DNA of 64,000 nt, taken from Chitinophagales bacterium (GTDB lineage: Bacteria > Bacteroidota > Bacteroidia > Chitinophagales > Chitinophagaceae). The stretch is from positions 250,001 through 314,000 of the forward strand of contig JAFLBJ010000002.1 in the NCBI GenBank assembly GCA_017303415.1. Direction: 5' to 3'. Both the position numbers and the translations under genes were made by a program. The notes under the pieces are model-generated. The model was not told where the DNA came from, did not search any database, and saw only the letters and a program-made list of their open reading frames with translations. Numbering within the stretch: the first letter of the stretch is position 1; each line of letters begins with the position of its first letter. Of the stretch, positions 35,505-46,000 are shown piece after piece.

Positions 35505-35972
35505 ATGGAAGAAAGCAAGTTTGACTATCCGCCGGTGGGTTTTCATTTTCGGGTGGAATTCAAGTTTCAGGATACCCAATTCCAAGGGGGTAACTCCGAG
35601 ATCCAATTCCAGGAAGTCAGTGGCCTGAATAAAGAAATGACCACCGAGGAATTGATTGAAGGAGGAGAGAACCGGTTCATATACCGCTTCCCTAAAGGAG
35701 CCAAGTATTCCAACCTGATCCTTAAAAGAGGGATGCGGCCTGACTCAAAGATCATTGAGTGGGTAAAGAACTCCATCGATTCCTTCGATTTCAAACCGGT
35801 AGACCTGACCGTCACCTTGCTCAACCCGGATCATGATCCATTGGTGGTATGGGAATTTGTGAAGTGCTGGCCGGTGAAATGGGCCACCAATGACCTGAAA
35901 GCCCAGGAGAATGCGATCGCCATCGAAACACTGGAGTTAAGTTTTAATTACTACAACCAGAAAAAACCCTGA
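35505..35972 (+). CDS. Tube protein 2 (Pvc5/Afp5-like tube-baseplate adaptor)
   Basis: A 155-aa paralogue of the tube protein: YPPVGFHFRVEF, FQEVSGLNKEMTTEELIEGG, YSNLILKRGM, and WEFVKCWPVKW. Its charge and N-terminus differ from tube protein 1. In PVC/AFP the corresponding second or third tube protein forms the first ring that joins the tube to the spike hub, which fits here. The DUF5908 microgene starts right after its stop. Confidence 0.9.
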   Translation: MEESKFDYPPVGFHFRVEFKFQDTQFQGGNSEIQFQEVSGLNKEMTTEELIEGGENRFIYRFPKGAKYSNLILKRGMRPDSKIIEWVKNSIDSFDFKPVDLTVTLLNPDHDPLVVWEFVKCWPVKWATNDLKAQENAIAIETLELSFNYYNQKKP

Positions 35973-35974
35973 CC

Positions 35975-36145
35975 ATGCCTGTTGAAATCCGGGAACTGAT
36001 CATACGTGCCAATGTAGGCAATCCCAACCAGGGCGGTAGCAATAATGCCACCGGTAATGATACGGAAGCTGTTCCCAAAGAAGAGATCGTAAAAGAATGT
36101 TTACAGCAGGTCATGGACATTGTTAAAGACAAATCTGAACGCTGA
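35975..36145 (+). CDS. DUF5908-like microprotein (56 aa)
   Basis: A 56-codon gene beginning MPVEIRELIIRANVGNP and ending VMDIVKDKSER. The MPVEIRELIIRA start matches the short DUF5908 proteins found in contractile injection loci. It begins 2 nt after the tube-2 stop, and its TGA overlaps the next ATG (TGATG), so translation is coupled on both sides. No enzymatic motif; the mid-part is Asn/Gly-rich and the C-terminal 20 residues look helical. Function unknown, presumably assembly of the tube/baseplate junction. Confidence 0.82.
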   Translation: MPVEIRELIIRANVGNPNQGGSNNATGNDTEAVPKEEIVKECLQQVMDIVKDKSER

Positions 36146-36828
36146 TGTCACAAGGCGCAAAATCAGGTGAACTGGTCAAGATGTACATCGAGGCCTTTGA
36201 TGACGAAAAGTTCCAGAACAAACGGAGCGATCGTTTCGAAGCGATGTTCAATCCCAATAAGTACAACCTGAAGTACGAGATCGAATACGATAAGAAGGGT
36301 GCGTCCGGCTCCTCTCCAAGTGCACCCAAGTTCTCCAACATGAAGCAACAGGAGTTGTCATTGGAGTTCTTTCTGGATTGTACCGGTGTGGAGAATGCCG
36401 AAGGCATTTTTGTGGACCAAAAAGTGGATGAATTTTTAAAAGTGGCCTATAAATACGAAGGGAGTAAGCACAAGAACAATTACCTCCGCGTTACCTGGTC
36501 ATACCTGGTCTTTGATTCCGTGTTAAAAGAAGCCGATATCTCCTTTGTTTTGTTTCGGAGTGACGGGCGTCCGTTACGGGCTAGGATAAACGCCAAATTT
36601 CTCGGTTTTGTCAGTGATCAGAAAAGAGTATTGTCGGATAAGGCCCAATCACCGGATATCACCCATTACCGGGAAGTAAAGGAAAAAGAGAAACTCCCGT
36701 TGCTGTCGCAGGGTATTTATTCCAGTAATCAATATTATCTCGATGTGGCCAGGTGTAACAAACTGGTCAATTTTCGTAAACTCAAAACCGGACAAGCGCT
36801 TTATTTCCCGCCCCTGGTGAATGAATAA
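36145..36828 (+). CDS. Pvc7/Afp7-like LysM protein of the tube-hub junction
   Basis: A 227-aa protein similar to eCIS Pvc7 and phage gp53-like proteins. The N-terminal domain (about 10-160) shows DRFEAMFNPNKYNLKYEIEYD and LSLEFFLDCTGV. The C-terminal 45 residues form a LysM-like module (GIYSSNQYYLDVARCNKL, LKTGQALYFPP). In known particles this protein links the baseplate spike hub to the tube adaptor; the LysM is structural rather than wall-binding. It overlaps DUF5908 by 1 nt and the VgrG-like gene by a few nt. Confidence 0.88.
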   Translation: MSQGAKSGELVKMYIEAFDDEKFQNKRSDRFEAMFNPNKYNLKYEIEYDKKGASGSSPSAPKFSNMKQQELSLEFFLDCTGVENAEGIFVDQKVDEFLKVAYKYEGSKHKNNYLRVTWSYLVFDSVLKEADISFVLFRSDGRPLRARINAKFLGFVSDQKRVLSDKAQSPDITHYREVKEKEKLPLLSQGIYSSNQYYLDVARCNKLVNFRKLKTGQALYFPPLVNE

Positions 36829-38575
36829 AATGACCGCAAGCGAACAAAATACCGCCTCCCAGTCATCACCGACATTTAAGGTCATCGTCAATGGCAATGC
36901 CATTCCCCAGGAGTACAACCTGGTTTCGATGATGATCCTGCATGAGGTGAACCGGCTTTCAACAGCAAGGTTGATCTTCCTGGATGGGGAGGCTTCGAAG
37001 AATGATTTCCCATTAAGTAATAAACCGGATTTTTTACCAGGCGCAACAGTAAAGATCGAAGCTGGCTATAATGGCGAGAATGAAGATGTTTTTCAGGGGA
37101 TCGTTATTCGCCAGAGTGTGAAGTTGAATAACAACAAGTCGAGCTTTTTAATAGTCGAATGTCGCCACAAGGCTGTGACGATGACCAAGGTCAGAAAGAG
37201 CAAGATCTTTCTGGAACAAAAGGACAGTGACATTTTCAGCACCCTTGCCGGTCCGCATCAGGTGACCTTGGAGAATGATGATACTACCGTAGAATATCCC
37301 GAAATGGTACAGTTTCATTGCAGTGATTGGGATTTTCTGATAAGCCGGGCAGAAGCAAACGGATTTCTTGTGTGGGGAGAAGGGGAAAAACTAATGATCA
37401 AAAAACCATCACTCTCCGGCGAGGGCGTGATGGAACTCAAGTTTGGTGTCAACCTGCTTGAGTTTGATTCTGATCTGGATGGCCGTTGGCAGTTTGAATC
37501 GGTCAAGGCATACGGTTGGGACCCATCAACACATGAACCGCTGGAGTCCGAAAGTAGTTTTTCAGATACACTGGGACAGGGTAATGCCTCTTCTGGCGAT
37601 CTCGCCGGAAAAACAGGCGATAAAGCGTGTACTATCACGCATGGCGGAGCGATCAATGATTCGGAATTACGGGTCTGGGCAGATGCACAACAATTGAAGT
37701 TTGCCTTATCCCGGATACGGGGACGCGCCAAATGCAAAGGGGCATCCACCTTAAAACCTGGTAAGCTGGTGACGCTGGCCGGAATGGGAGACCGTTTCAA
37801 TGGAAAAGCCTTTCTCTCCGGGGTGCGTCATGAGATCAATCAGGGTAACTGGCATACGGATGTAGCCTTTGGGCTATCACCAAAATCATTCATCCGTGAA
37901 CACGATGTAAATGATAATCCGGCTTCCGGTCTATTGCCCGGAGTCAATGGCTTACAGATTGGGATCGTATCACAACTTGAAAAAGATCCGCTGGGTGAAG
38001 ACAGGGTAATGGTTAAGATTCCGATGACGGATAAAGATGCCGATGGGGTTTGGGCGCGCCAGGCGCTGCTGGATGCCGGAAAAGAACGGGGTAGTTTTTT
38101 TCGCCCTGAGATAGGGGATGAAGTGATACTCGGTTTTCTGAATGATGACCCCCGCCACCCGGTGATCCTGGGGATGTTAAATAGTTCCAAACTTCCGGCC
38201 GTTACACAGGCCAAGGATACCAATCACTTTAAAGGTTTTGTAACCCGGGCGAAAATGAAGATCTGGTTTGATGATGAGAACAAAACGCTTGAGATTTCCA
38301 CGGATGCGGGAAACAGCATCCGTTTGGATGAAAAAGATAAAAAGATCGCGCTGAAGGACCAGCATGGAAATGAGATTACCATGAGCAAGGACGGAATCGT
38401 TATAAAAAGCATTAAGGATATCAAGCTCGATGCCGCCTCAGGTAAGATCGGGGCCAGTGGCAATGAGATTGAATCCTCTGCCAATTCCAAATTAAAACTA
38501 TCGGGGAATGGGTCAGCGGAAATGTCATCCGGCGGGACCACCTCTATAAAGGGTTCAATGGTACAGATCAATTAA
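36821..38575 (+). CDS. VgrG-like spike protein (Pvc8/Afp8)
   Basis: A 584-aa central spike and hub. The N-terminal gp27-like hub (about 10-370) includes VIVNGNAIPQEYNLVSM, EAGYNGENEDVFQGIV and VQFHCSDWDFLISRAEANG. A gp5-like OB domain (about 385-470) contains GIVSQLEKDPLGEDRVMVKIP and VILGFLNDDPRHPVILGML. The C-terminal beta-helix (about 490-584) has short repeats such as NSIRLDEKDKKIALKDQHGN and ends MVQIN. A PAAR tip gene follows after 10 nt. The start may be 36830 (MTASEQ) instead of 36821; both are close to the previous stop. Confidence 0.93.
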   Translation: MNKMTASEQNTASQSSPTFKVIVNGNAIPQEYNLVSMMILHEVNRLSTARLIFLDGEASKNDFPLSNKPDFLPGATVKIEAGYNGENEDVFQGIVIRQSVKLNNNKSSFLIVECRHKAVTMTKVRKSKIFLEQKDSDIFSTLAGPHQVTLENDDTTVEYPEMVQFHCSDWDFLISRAEANGFLVWGEGEKLMIKKPSLSGEGVMELKFGVNLLEFDSDLDGRWQFESVKAYGWDPSTHEPLESESSFSDTLGQGNASSGDLAGKTGDKACTITHGGAINDSELRVWADAQQLKFALSRIRGRAKCKGASTLKPGKLVTLAGMGDRFNGKAFLSGVRHEINQGNWHTDVAFGLSPKSFIREHDVNDNPASGLLPGVNGLQIGIVSQLEKDPLGEDRVMVKIPMTDKDADGVWARQALLDAGKERGSFFRPEIGDEVILGFLNDDPRHPVILGMLNSSKLPAVTQAKDTNHFKGFVTRAKMKIWFDDENKTLEISTDAGNSIRLDEKDKKIALKDQHGNEITMSKDGIVIKSIKDIKLDAASGKIGASGNEIESSANSKLKLSGNGSAEMSSGGTTSIKGSMVQIN

Positions 38576-38585
38576 AAAACGAAAT

Positions 38586-38864
38586 ATGCCAGCAGCAGTA
38601 CGAGTAACAGATACCACCACGCATGGTGGAACAGTGACAGGCCCTGGAGCTACCACGGTCATGATCGGTGGGATGCCCGCGGCTGTAGCAGGGGATATGC
38701 ATGTCTGTTCCCTGCCACCTACCGGACATCAGCCAACAGCCAGTCCCTTTCCATCCGGAAGCAGTAAGGTCATGATCGCCGGACGACCGGCAATACGTGT
38801 GGGTGATTCTTGTGGATGCGGTGCTGCAGCAGTGGTGGGTTGTCCTACCGTGATGATCGGATAA
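38586..38864 (+). CDS. PAAR-domain spike tip (Pvc10-like)
   Basis: A 92-aa PAAR protein forming the sharp metal-bound tip on the VgrG-like spike. The repeat pattern PAAVRVTDTTTHGGTV, TVMIGGMPAAVAGDMHVC, KVMIAGRPAIRVGDSCGCG and TVMIG, with the conserved His and Cys ligands, is standard. No effector extension is present, so it is a structural tip only. 10-nt gaps separate it from neighbours on both sides. Confidence 0.94.
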   Translation: MPAAVRVTDTTTHGGTVTGPGATTVMIGGMPAAVAGDMHVCSLPPTGHQPTASPFPSGSSKVMIAGRPAIRVGDSCGCGAAAVVGCPTVMIG

Positions 38865-38874
38865 AATTTTAATC

Positions 38875-39282
38875 ATGAGTGACAAATCACAATTCATAGG
38901 GACAGGATGGGCTTTTCCGCCCGCCTTTGACCAGGCCACAGGTGGTACCGTGATGAGCACGGGTTATGAAGATATTGGTGGAAGCCTTCATATCCTTTTG
39001 TCCACCACCCTTGGTGAACGGGTCATGCGACCCGATTATGGTTGTAACCTCCGTGACTATGTATTCAGTCCACTTAATACTTCGATGGAAGCCTATATCC
39101 GCAAATTGGTAGAGGATGCCATTATTTATTACGAACCACGTATCACCCTCGAGAAGCTGGGTGTGGAATTTCGTGATACAGAAGGATTGTTGCTGATCAC
39201 CATCGATTATATGATCGATGCCACCAATTCAAGAGCGAATTATGTATATCCCTATTATATCAAAGAGGGGACCAATATATGA
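38875..39282 (+). CDS. gp25-like baseplate protein (Pvc9/Afp9)
   Basis: A 135-aa protein of the gp25/lysozyme-like baseplate family, which joins the sheath's first ring to the baseplate. It shows GWAFPPAFDQATGG, the core LLSTTLGERVMRPDYGCNL, YVFSPLN and IITYYEP-like VEDAIIYYEPRI. It overlaps the next gene by 4 nt (ATGA). Confidence 0.93.
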   Translation: MSDKSQFIGTGWAFPPAFDQATGGTVMSTGYEDIGGSLHILLSTTLGERVMRPDYGCNLRDYVFSPLNTSMEAYIRKLVEDAIIYYEPRITLEKLGVEFRDTEGLLLITIDYMIDATNSRANYVYPYYIKEGTNI

Positions 39283-42200
39283 GTGATTGTTTCAAAAAGA
39301 ATGAATTAGTCATACCGGGCACCCGGCAGTCGGAGCGATTACCCGTCGCGCTCGACCCTCTTTTTGTGTTGCCGGAAGAAAGGGAGATCGATGATTGGAT
39401 GGTTTTTATCACCCGGTATGCCAAACTATTGAAGTTTTATGTGGCCCAGGAGGGACAGTCGGCCTATAAAGTTGATGGGAATTGGGAATCGTTGATCCGA
39501 TCCGATGAAGCATTTACTTATTCCGGGATTTCCGTCATTCGTTCCGGTTTACCCAATATTACCTTCTATGAATATGTTGACCAATACGAAGCAGGAAGTA
39601 CCCAACAACTTCGGTTCGAGGCCTATCGTGTATGGTGGGATATTCTGATATCAGTGTACAGGGATATCAATACATTTTATAAAAATGTTCCCGTACACAT
39701 GCCTCTTCGAAACCTGATCGCACGGGAAATACTCAATCAACTGGCGCCGGATATGGGGCAGGTGGCAGGAGCCTACCTGAATGCCAAAAAAGTTAATGGA
39801 TCAGGAAATACGGCACTTCCCACTCCGGCCTTCAACCTGTTTGTAGCCACATCGTCGGCAGATGCCGTGTATAAATTTGGGTTTGCCCAGTCCATTCTGC
39901 AATCGGGGTTTGACCCGATATGGATCGACAAAAACCTGTCGCCTGTTACGACCTGGCCGGCCTACCTGGCTTTTCTCAATACGTCAATTGCCCTGTCTGA
40001 CCAATTCTTTCATACCAATTCAATCCCTGCCGAGTTTGACCGGATTGACTATTCTACCATCTCCCTAAAACAACTTTTTCGCAGAGCCTTTGAGTCTTAT
40101 GCCCGGATCATTTCCCTGGCAGGGGATATGCTGACAGCAAGTCTGGAGAATTCCAGTTCACACTATGCACATCACGGATTATTACTTGCCTTTCTTCGTC
40201 TTTTTGGACTCGTACAGGAGGAGATGAACAAATTTACCCGCAAGCACCTGGAATATTATTATCAGCGTGTTCTTCAGTTAACCCCTGCACCAGCCACGCC
40301 GGATGCGGTCCATGCTGTTTTTGTTCCGGCAAAAACTACCGAGTCACATCTCATTGAAAAAGGGACAGCTTTATTAGGTGGGAAGGATGCATTGGGAAAG
40401 ACATTGCTTTACGAAACAAGCCAGGAATTGGTCATTACCCAGGCCAGTCTCGCGGGTATAAAAACCTTGTACCTGGAGCCACATGCCAGCCTTCCCAAAA
40501 CAGAGAATATCTATGCTTCGCCTGTGGCAAAAAGCGAGGACGGACATGGCGCCCCATTTACAACGGATGATCTTTCCTGGACAGCTTTTGGTGACCTGCG
40601 ATTGGATCCGGTAAACTCCACCGTGATCAATAAAGCCAGTATTGGTTTTTTTGTGGCTTCTCCTGTATTACATCTGACCGAAGGTAACCGGGTCATTGAT
40701 ATCGTTTGGACCAGTGACGCGGCAGGTAACCTGATCCTGGATGCATTGATCACAGGAGATTGGACCGGGCTGTTCACTATATATACAACAGGTGAAAAAG
40801 GGTGGGAGCAGTTAACGGTGGATAATAGTACCATCACCTATAATGCGGTTTCAAAACTGTTGAAACTTACGCTTCAGGAGCAATTCCCTATGGTGAGCGG
40901 ATATGTTGAAACGGTGCATCAGGATGGGCTTGCCACTCATTTTCCGGCCCTGAAATTTGTTTTGAATCAGGATGCTTCCGGTGCTTACCAAAAATTCAGA
41001 GGAATCGCAATCAACAGTATTCAGATCACCACCACTGTCTCAGAGGTCACTGACCTTTCCATTCAAAATGAGGGAGGGATACTTGACCCGGCCAAACCCA
41101 TTCCCTTGTTTGGATCAACCCCCAAAAAGGGATCCGTATTTTATATCGGCCACACAGAACTGGAACATAAACGCATTACAAATCTTGAATTAACATTAAC
41201 CTGGCAGCAATACATCAACGACCTGAAAGCTTCGGTTTATGATTATAAGAAAAACAGTGTAACCAGCCCTTACATTACCGGGTTGGCAAACAATTCTAAT
41301 TTCAAAGCCCAGATAGAATTTTTACGCAACAAAGCCTGGGTTCCTGTTTCGGCAAGTCCACACGCGGCTTTTATCGATTCCGCCTCTAAAGTGTTGAACT
41401 ATGCCATCGCTTCCCTGCCACAAGCTCAGGTTCGGCCGGATACCTATCAAAAATCGAAACTGTCGTATGAGCCGGATGTTAGGAATGGCTATTTGCGATT
41501 AAAATTGGATAGCCCTGATGAAGCATTTGGTCATGCAAAATGGCCAAAACTTTTTGCCGAGCAAACAGTACTTTTTAATGCAAACAGTACCAACAACTCC
41601 ATACCGGAAGCTCCTTATACACCTACACTGTCGGGACTGAAACTGAAATATGTCGCCACCCAAACAATCGGGTTTGATTCGCTTTATAATGAGAGGGACG
41701 GGCAATTTTTTCATTTGCTTCCCTTTGGTCAGGATCATGTTCGTTCTGGCGCTCTTTTATTACCCGACTTTCAAATGAGTGTATTGGGCGCGAATGGCAC
41801 TGTATCCACGGAGTATATTGAATCGGCCATGTATATCGGGATATCCGGGGCACTGGCCAGACAGACCATTTCCTTTTTGATACAACTCAACGAAGGCTCG
41901 GAGGATATCTCTGTGGATCATTCACCTGTCAGCTGGAATTACTTATCTGAATCAGGGTGGAAACATCTTGACAAATCTATAATAGGGGATGATACAAATG
42001 GGTTGATTCGTTCAGGTGTTTTGTCCATTCAAGTGCCTGTTGACCTGCCCGATGCCATTACACAATTACCCACTGGTATTTTCTGGATCCGGGCCGGGAT
42101 AAGCAGCGGCTCTGCCGGGTTGCCAAAAATGGTGGATGTTCATCTCCATGCCGTAAAGGCTTTTTTTAAGGATAATGGAAATGATCCACAGCACCTTGCC

Positions 42201-43004
42201 AGTGCCTTGCCCGCCGGTGCTGTTTCCCGCTTGTTTGAAGCAGATGGCCAGGTGAAAAAAGTGCTTCAACCCTATGCCTCCTTTGGAGGTAAGGTGACCG
42301 AATCCGGATCTGTTTATTACCAGCGGGTAAGCGAAAGATTGCGACATAAGCAACGTGCGATCACGATTTGGGATTATGAGCATTTGGTGCTAAACCAATT
42401 TCCCGAAGTGTATATGGCCAAATGCCTCAATCATACCGGCTTTACGCATGGCTGTGGAAACCAGCCTCAGGTTTACAGGGAGAATTATGCCGGGCATGTA
42501 TTGGTGGTCCCGGTGCCTTATGTATCTGATTTAAAGACCGGGAATATTTATAAACCCGCCTTTAGTGCCAGTAAGCTCACGGACATACTTCGGTTTTTGA
42601 CGGGTTGGATCAGCAACGGGCCGTGTCAGGGATCCTGGCCGGCCTTGCATCCTCAACTAAGTCACCTCGAAGTAAGAAACCCTTTATATGAAACCGTCAA
42701 AGTTTCCTGCAAGGTGCAAATACGTGATTGTTATGATGCCCATTATTACAAGTCCGTTCTGATCGAGGATCTCAACGCATTCCTATCACCGTGGATCGGA
42801 GGGGAAGAAACGGAGATCCGGTTTGGAGGAAGCCTGCACGATTCAGTGGTGGTTTATTTTATTGAGCAATTGCCCTATGTTGATTACCTCGAGGACCTGA
42901 AAATATTCCACGAAGGGTCCGAAGTAAGGGAAGCCATCACCACCACTTCTCATTCGATCTTAACCTCATTTGGTACACACGATATTCAATTGATCAATGC
43001 ATGA
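39279..43004 (+). CDS. Baseplate wedge protein, Pvc11/Afp11-like (gp6/J class)
   Basis: A 1241-aa protein. The N-terminal region (about 1-330) is alpha-helical and lineage-specific. Around 340-400 is a gp6/J-like entry region (VHAVFVPAKTTESHLIEKGT). A long middle part follows with beta-rich insertions. The C-terminal region contains VSERLRHKQRAITIWDYEHL and LNQFPEVYMAKCLNH, typical of baseplate J-like proteins, and ends with a gp6-like wing (EDLNAFLSPWIGG). It builds the six wedges around the spike. It overlaps both neighbours by 4 nt. Confidence 0.85.
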   Translation: MSDCFKKNELVIPGTRQSERLPVALDPLFVLPEEREIDDWMVFITRYAKLLKFYVAQEGQSAYKVDGNWESLIRSDEAFTYSGISVIRSGLPNITFYEYVDQYEAGSTQQLRFEAYRVWWDILISVYRDINTFYKNVPVHMPLRNLIAREILNQLAPDMGQVAGAYLNAKKVNGSGNTALPTPAFNLFVATSSADAVYKFGFAQSILQSGFDPIWIDKNLSPVTTWPAYLAFLNTSIALSDQFFHTNSIPAEFDRIDYSTISLKQLFRRAFESYARIISLAGDMLTASLENSSSHYAHHGLLLAFLRLFGLVQEEMNKFTRKHLEYYYQRVLQLTPAPATPDAVHAVFVPAKTTESHLIEKGTALLGGKDALGKTLLYETSQELVITQASLAGIKTLYLEPHASLPKTENIYASPVAKSEDGHGAPFTTDDLSWTAFGDLRLDPVNSTVINKASIGFFVASPVLHLTEGNRVIDIVWTSDAAGNLILDALITGDWTGLFTIYTTGEKGWEQLTVDNSTITYNAVSKLLKLTLQEQFPMVSGYVETVHQDGLATHFPALKFVLNQDASGAYQKFRGIAINSIQITTTVSEVTDLSIQNEGGILDPAKPIPLFGSTPKKGSVFYIGHTELEHKRITNLELTLTWQQYINDLKASVYDYKKNSVTSPYITGLANNSNFKAQIEFLRNKAWVPVSASPHAAFIDSASKVLNYAIASLPQAQVRPDTYQKSKLSYEPDVRNGYLRLKLDSPDEAFGHAKWPKLFAEQTVLFNANSTNNSIPEAPYTPTLSGLKLKYVATQTIGFDSLYNERDGQFFHLLPFGQDHVRSGALLLPDFQMSVLGANGTVSTEYIESAMYIGISGALARQTISFLIQLNEGSEDISVDHSPVSWNYLSESGWKHLDKSIIGDDTNGLIRSGVLSIQVPVDLPDAITQLPTGIFWIRAGISSGSAGLPKMVDVHLHAVKAFFKDNGNDPQHLASALPAGAVSRLFEADGQVKKVLQPYASFGGKVTESGSVYYQRVSERLRHKQRAITIWDYEHLVLNQFPEVYMAKCLNHTGFTHGCGNQPQVYRENYAGHVLVVPVPYVSDLKTGNIYKPAFSASKLTDILRFLTGWISNGPCQGSWPALHPQLSHLEVRNPLYETVKVSCKVQIRDCYDAHYYKSVLIEDLNAFLSPWIGGEETEIRFGGSLHDSVVVYFIEQLPYVDYLEDLKIFHEGSEVREAITTTSHSILTSFGTHDIQLINA

Positions 43005-46000
43005 GTAATGAAGTGACCATACTGAAAGGAAAACCCCGGCCGCTGACCCAGGACTATGAGGCCCTGCGCAGATTGGGGGTACAGTATATTGAGCAGTTCT
43101 CACATTCCGTATGGTCAGACTACAATTATCATGACCCGGGAATCACTGCCGAGGAGATCCTTTGTTATGCCCTGACCGATCTGTCTTATCGCACAGCACT
43201 CCCGATGGAAGACCTTTTGGCGCGTGTGACCGGAGATACAACAAAAGATTTTTTCACCGCCCGGGAAATATTACCCTGCAATGCGGTCACCTTTGATGAT
43301 CTCCGGAAAAAAATCATCGATATCAAAGGAGTCGAGAATGCCTGGGTTGCTCCCTATTCTGATCCTCCCTGCGCCGACCCGAAGGCACATCCGGCGTTTT
43401 TTATCCGGTGCAATAACAATCCCAGGAGCATAGACCTGCGGCCGGATATCGCCAATGGCTTTGAAGCCAGAAATATTGATGGCCTGTATGAATTCCAGTT
43501 ACTGTTGGAAGAGGACCCTGTGCTGGGTGACCTGAATATCCTGTCGGTGGACTGGGAAATGCGTGACCCGGTTACCGGTGTCAGAATTGCATTGGTGCGG
43601 TTCATATTCCCACTTGATCTGGTTAAGACCTATCCGGTATTACCCGGAGATACGGACATTGATAAACTGGTCAACGGCAATATCAACGATTTTACCGTTC
43701 CTGTTTTTGATGCGTTGAACAATGTATTCGATCTCACCCTGCATCTGAATACCGGGAATGTGGTTATCCCGCAGGTGGCCTACCAGATCAGGCCTTACCA
43801 CACCACCCAATCCATGAGTGATCTGGAGACTACGCTGGAAGGGTATATCAGCTCTTTGCTGCCCGCTACTAAACAAGAGATCATAGCCCGTATATTTTCA
43901 CGGCTTCAGCAAAAGGTCATAAAAGCCAATGGCATCATCAACGAGGTCTATTGCATGTATCAGCGAATTCGCAACCTGAGCGAAGATGTGTTTAAGATCG
44001 GTGTAGTGGCTTCACAGGAAATTGCAATCTGTACTGATATCGAGACAGAACCCGGCGCTGACCTCGAAGATATTCTCGGCCGCGTTTACTTTTTGATCGA
44101 TACTTTTTTTACCCCACCGATGCGGTTCTATCTGTTGGGGGAATTGCTGGATAAAGGGTATAGTGTTGAGAAGATATTTGAAGGTCCCTTGCTCCGTCAT
44201 GGATTCCTTCGGGAGGAGGACCTGTTGAAATCGGTATTGTTTACCGAAGTGCATGTATCTGACCTGTACAACCTGATCATGTCGATCGAAGGCGTAAAGG
44301 CCATCCGTTACCTCCAGGTGACCAATTACCTGAACGGGATTCCGTTGACCGAAGGAGAATACTGGAAGATCGTTCTCAATGGTTCTTTTCATTTAAACCT
44401 GGACAGGTTACGTTCCAAAATCACTTTTTTTAAAGGGAAGATGCCGATCACGGCCGATAAGCAGGTAGCCGAACGGATCTACCAGGACCTTAAATCGACA
44501 CTGAGTAAACCAAGAATTGATCTGGGATTGAAGATTCCCAATGACCTGGCCGCACCCGTAGGACAATATTACCAACTGGATGAATACTATTCGATTCAAA
44601 ATGATTTTCCAGCCGTTTATGGCGTGAACAAGGATGGGATTCCGGCAGAAGCAGATCAGGAACATCGCTCTAGAATAAAACAATTTAAGGCCTATCTGCT
44701 TTTCTTTGATCAGTTGCTGGCGAATTACCTGGTTCAGCTCCGTGAATGCAAGAACCTGTTTGCGGTGGGTAATCTTTCCAACGAAACCTATTTCTATCAA
44801 CCGGTCTACGATGCCCCAGGAAGTGATCCCGAAGACCTGAACTTTCCGGATACAGGCCCCATACTGGTTGATTTCAACATGCCCCCCAATGCCGATATCG
44901 ATGACCCTGAATCATACAAAGTAGCCTGGACAGCATTCGTGGCCAATCTTGCCAATGGTTACCGAAACAAGATGAATGAATTGATTCATCCACCAGAGGA
45001 AGAACCCTTTGAACGCCGGAACCGGTTTCTGGATCATTTACTGGGGCGCTTCTCGGAATCCTTTGCCGACTATGCCGTGATGATGTACAAATTCACGGGC
45101 AACCAATTCGAAAGTGCCGAGAAAAAAACGGCGGAAGAGATTGCCAATGATAAACAGGCCTTCTTGTCCAATTATCATGTACTAAGTTATAACCGGGGAA
45201 AAGGACAGTATGTCAAATGTTGTCCTACGGGTAATTGCAATGTACCCATACCGTTTCCTGCCAATCCGGTGCCCGACGATTTTCTGGAGTATGACAAGTA
45301 TTCGATCCCGTTGCCGGGCAATCCCACTGGGTTGCACAAACGGGCCTCGCTCATGTTGGGAATGAGCATCACCGATAACTCCTGGATGGTACTAAACAAA
45401 TTTATGGTGGTACCCCAGGCCGGACAGTTCAAATTCGTCTTTCAGTACGACCCGGGTCATACACTTAGCTCAACGGTACTTTATGCTACCGAGCAGGAGG
45501 CTTTTGCGGCGATGGAGACATTGGTAGAGATTATTACCAAAGAGGATATGGATCCGGTAAACTGGATTTATTTTCAGATACTCCCCTTTGGCGGTGGATT
45601 TCGATTTGCGGTGCGTCCAACTACTGCTTCACCCGTATTTGCGGTTTCGGCCCCGGTTTACCCAAGTGTACAGGCGGCTAAAAACGCGTTTCCGGTTTTA
45701 AAAGCCTCCTTATTGGCGGAAGGCATGCACATCATCGAACATATCCTGCTTCGTCCCCTTCCTGTAGCGAAGAATATTCCGGCGGCTGATCTGGATAGTG
45801 GATTTTTCCCGCTTTGTAATTCCCTGAATCCTGATTGTGAATGCCCGGACCCGGATTACTATTCATTCCGCATCAGTGTGATTTTACCTTATTGGACACA
45901 ACGCTTCCGGAACATGGACTTCCGGCAATTTGCCGAGGATACCATTCATCGGGAAACACCCGCGCATATCCTTCCCAAATTTTGTTGGGTAAGCATGTAT

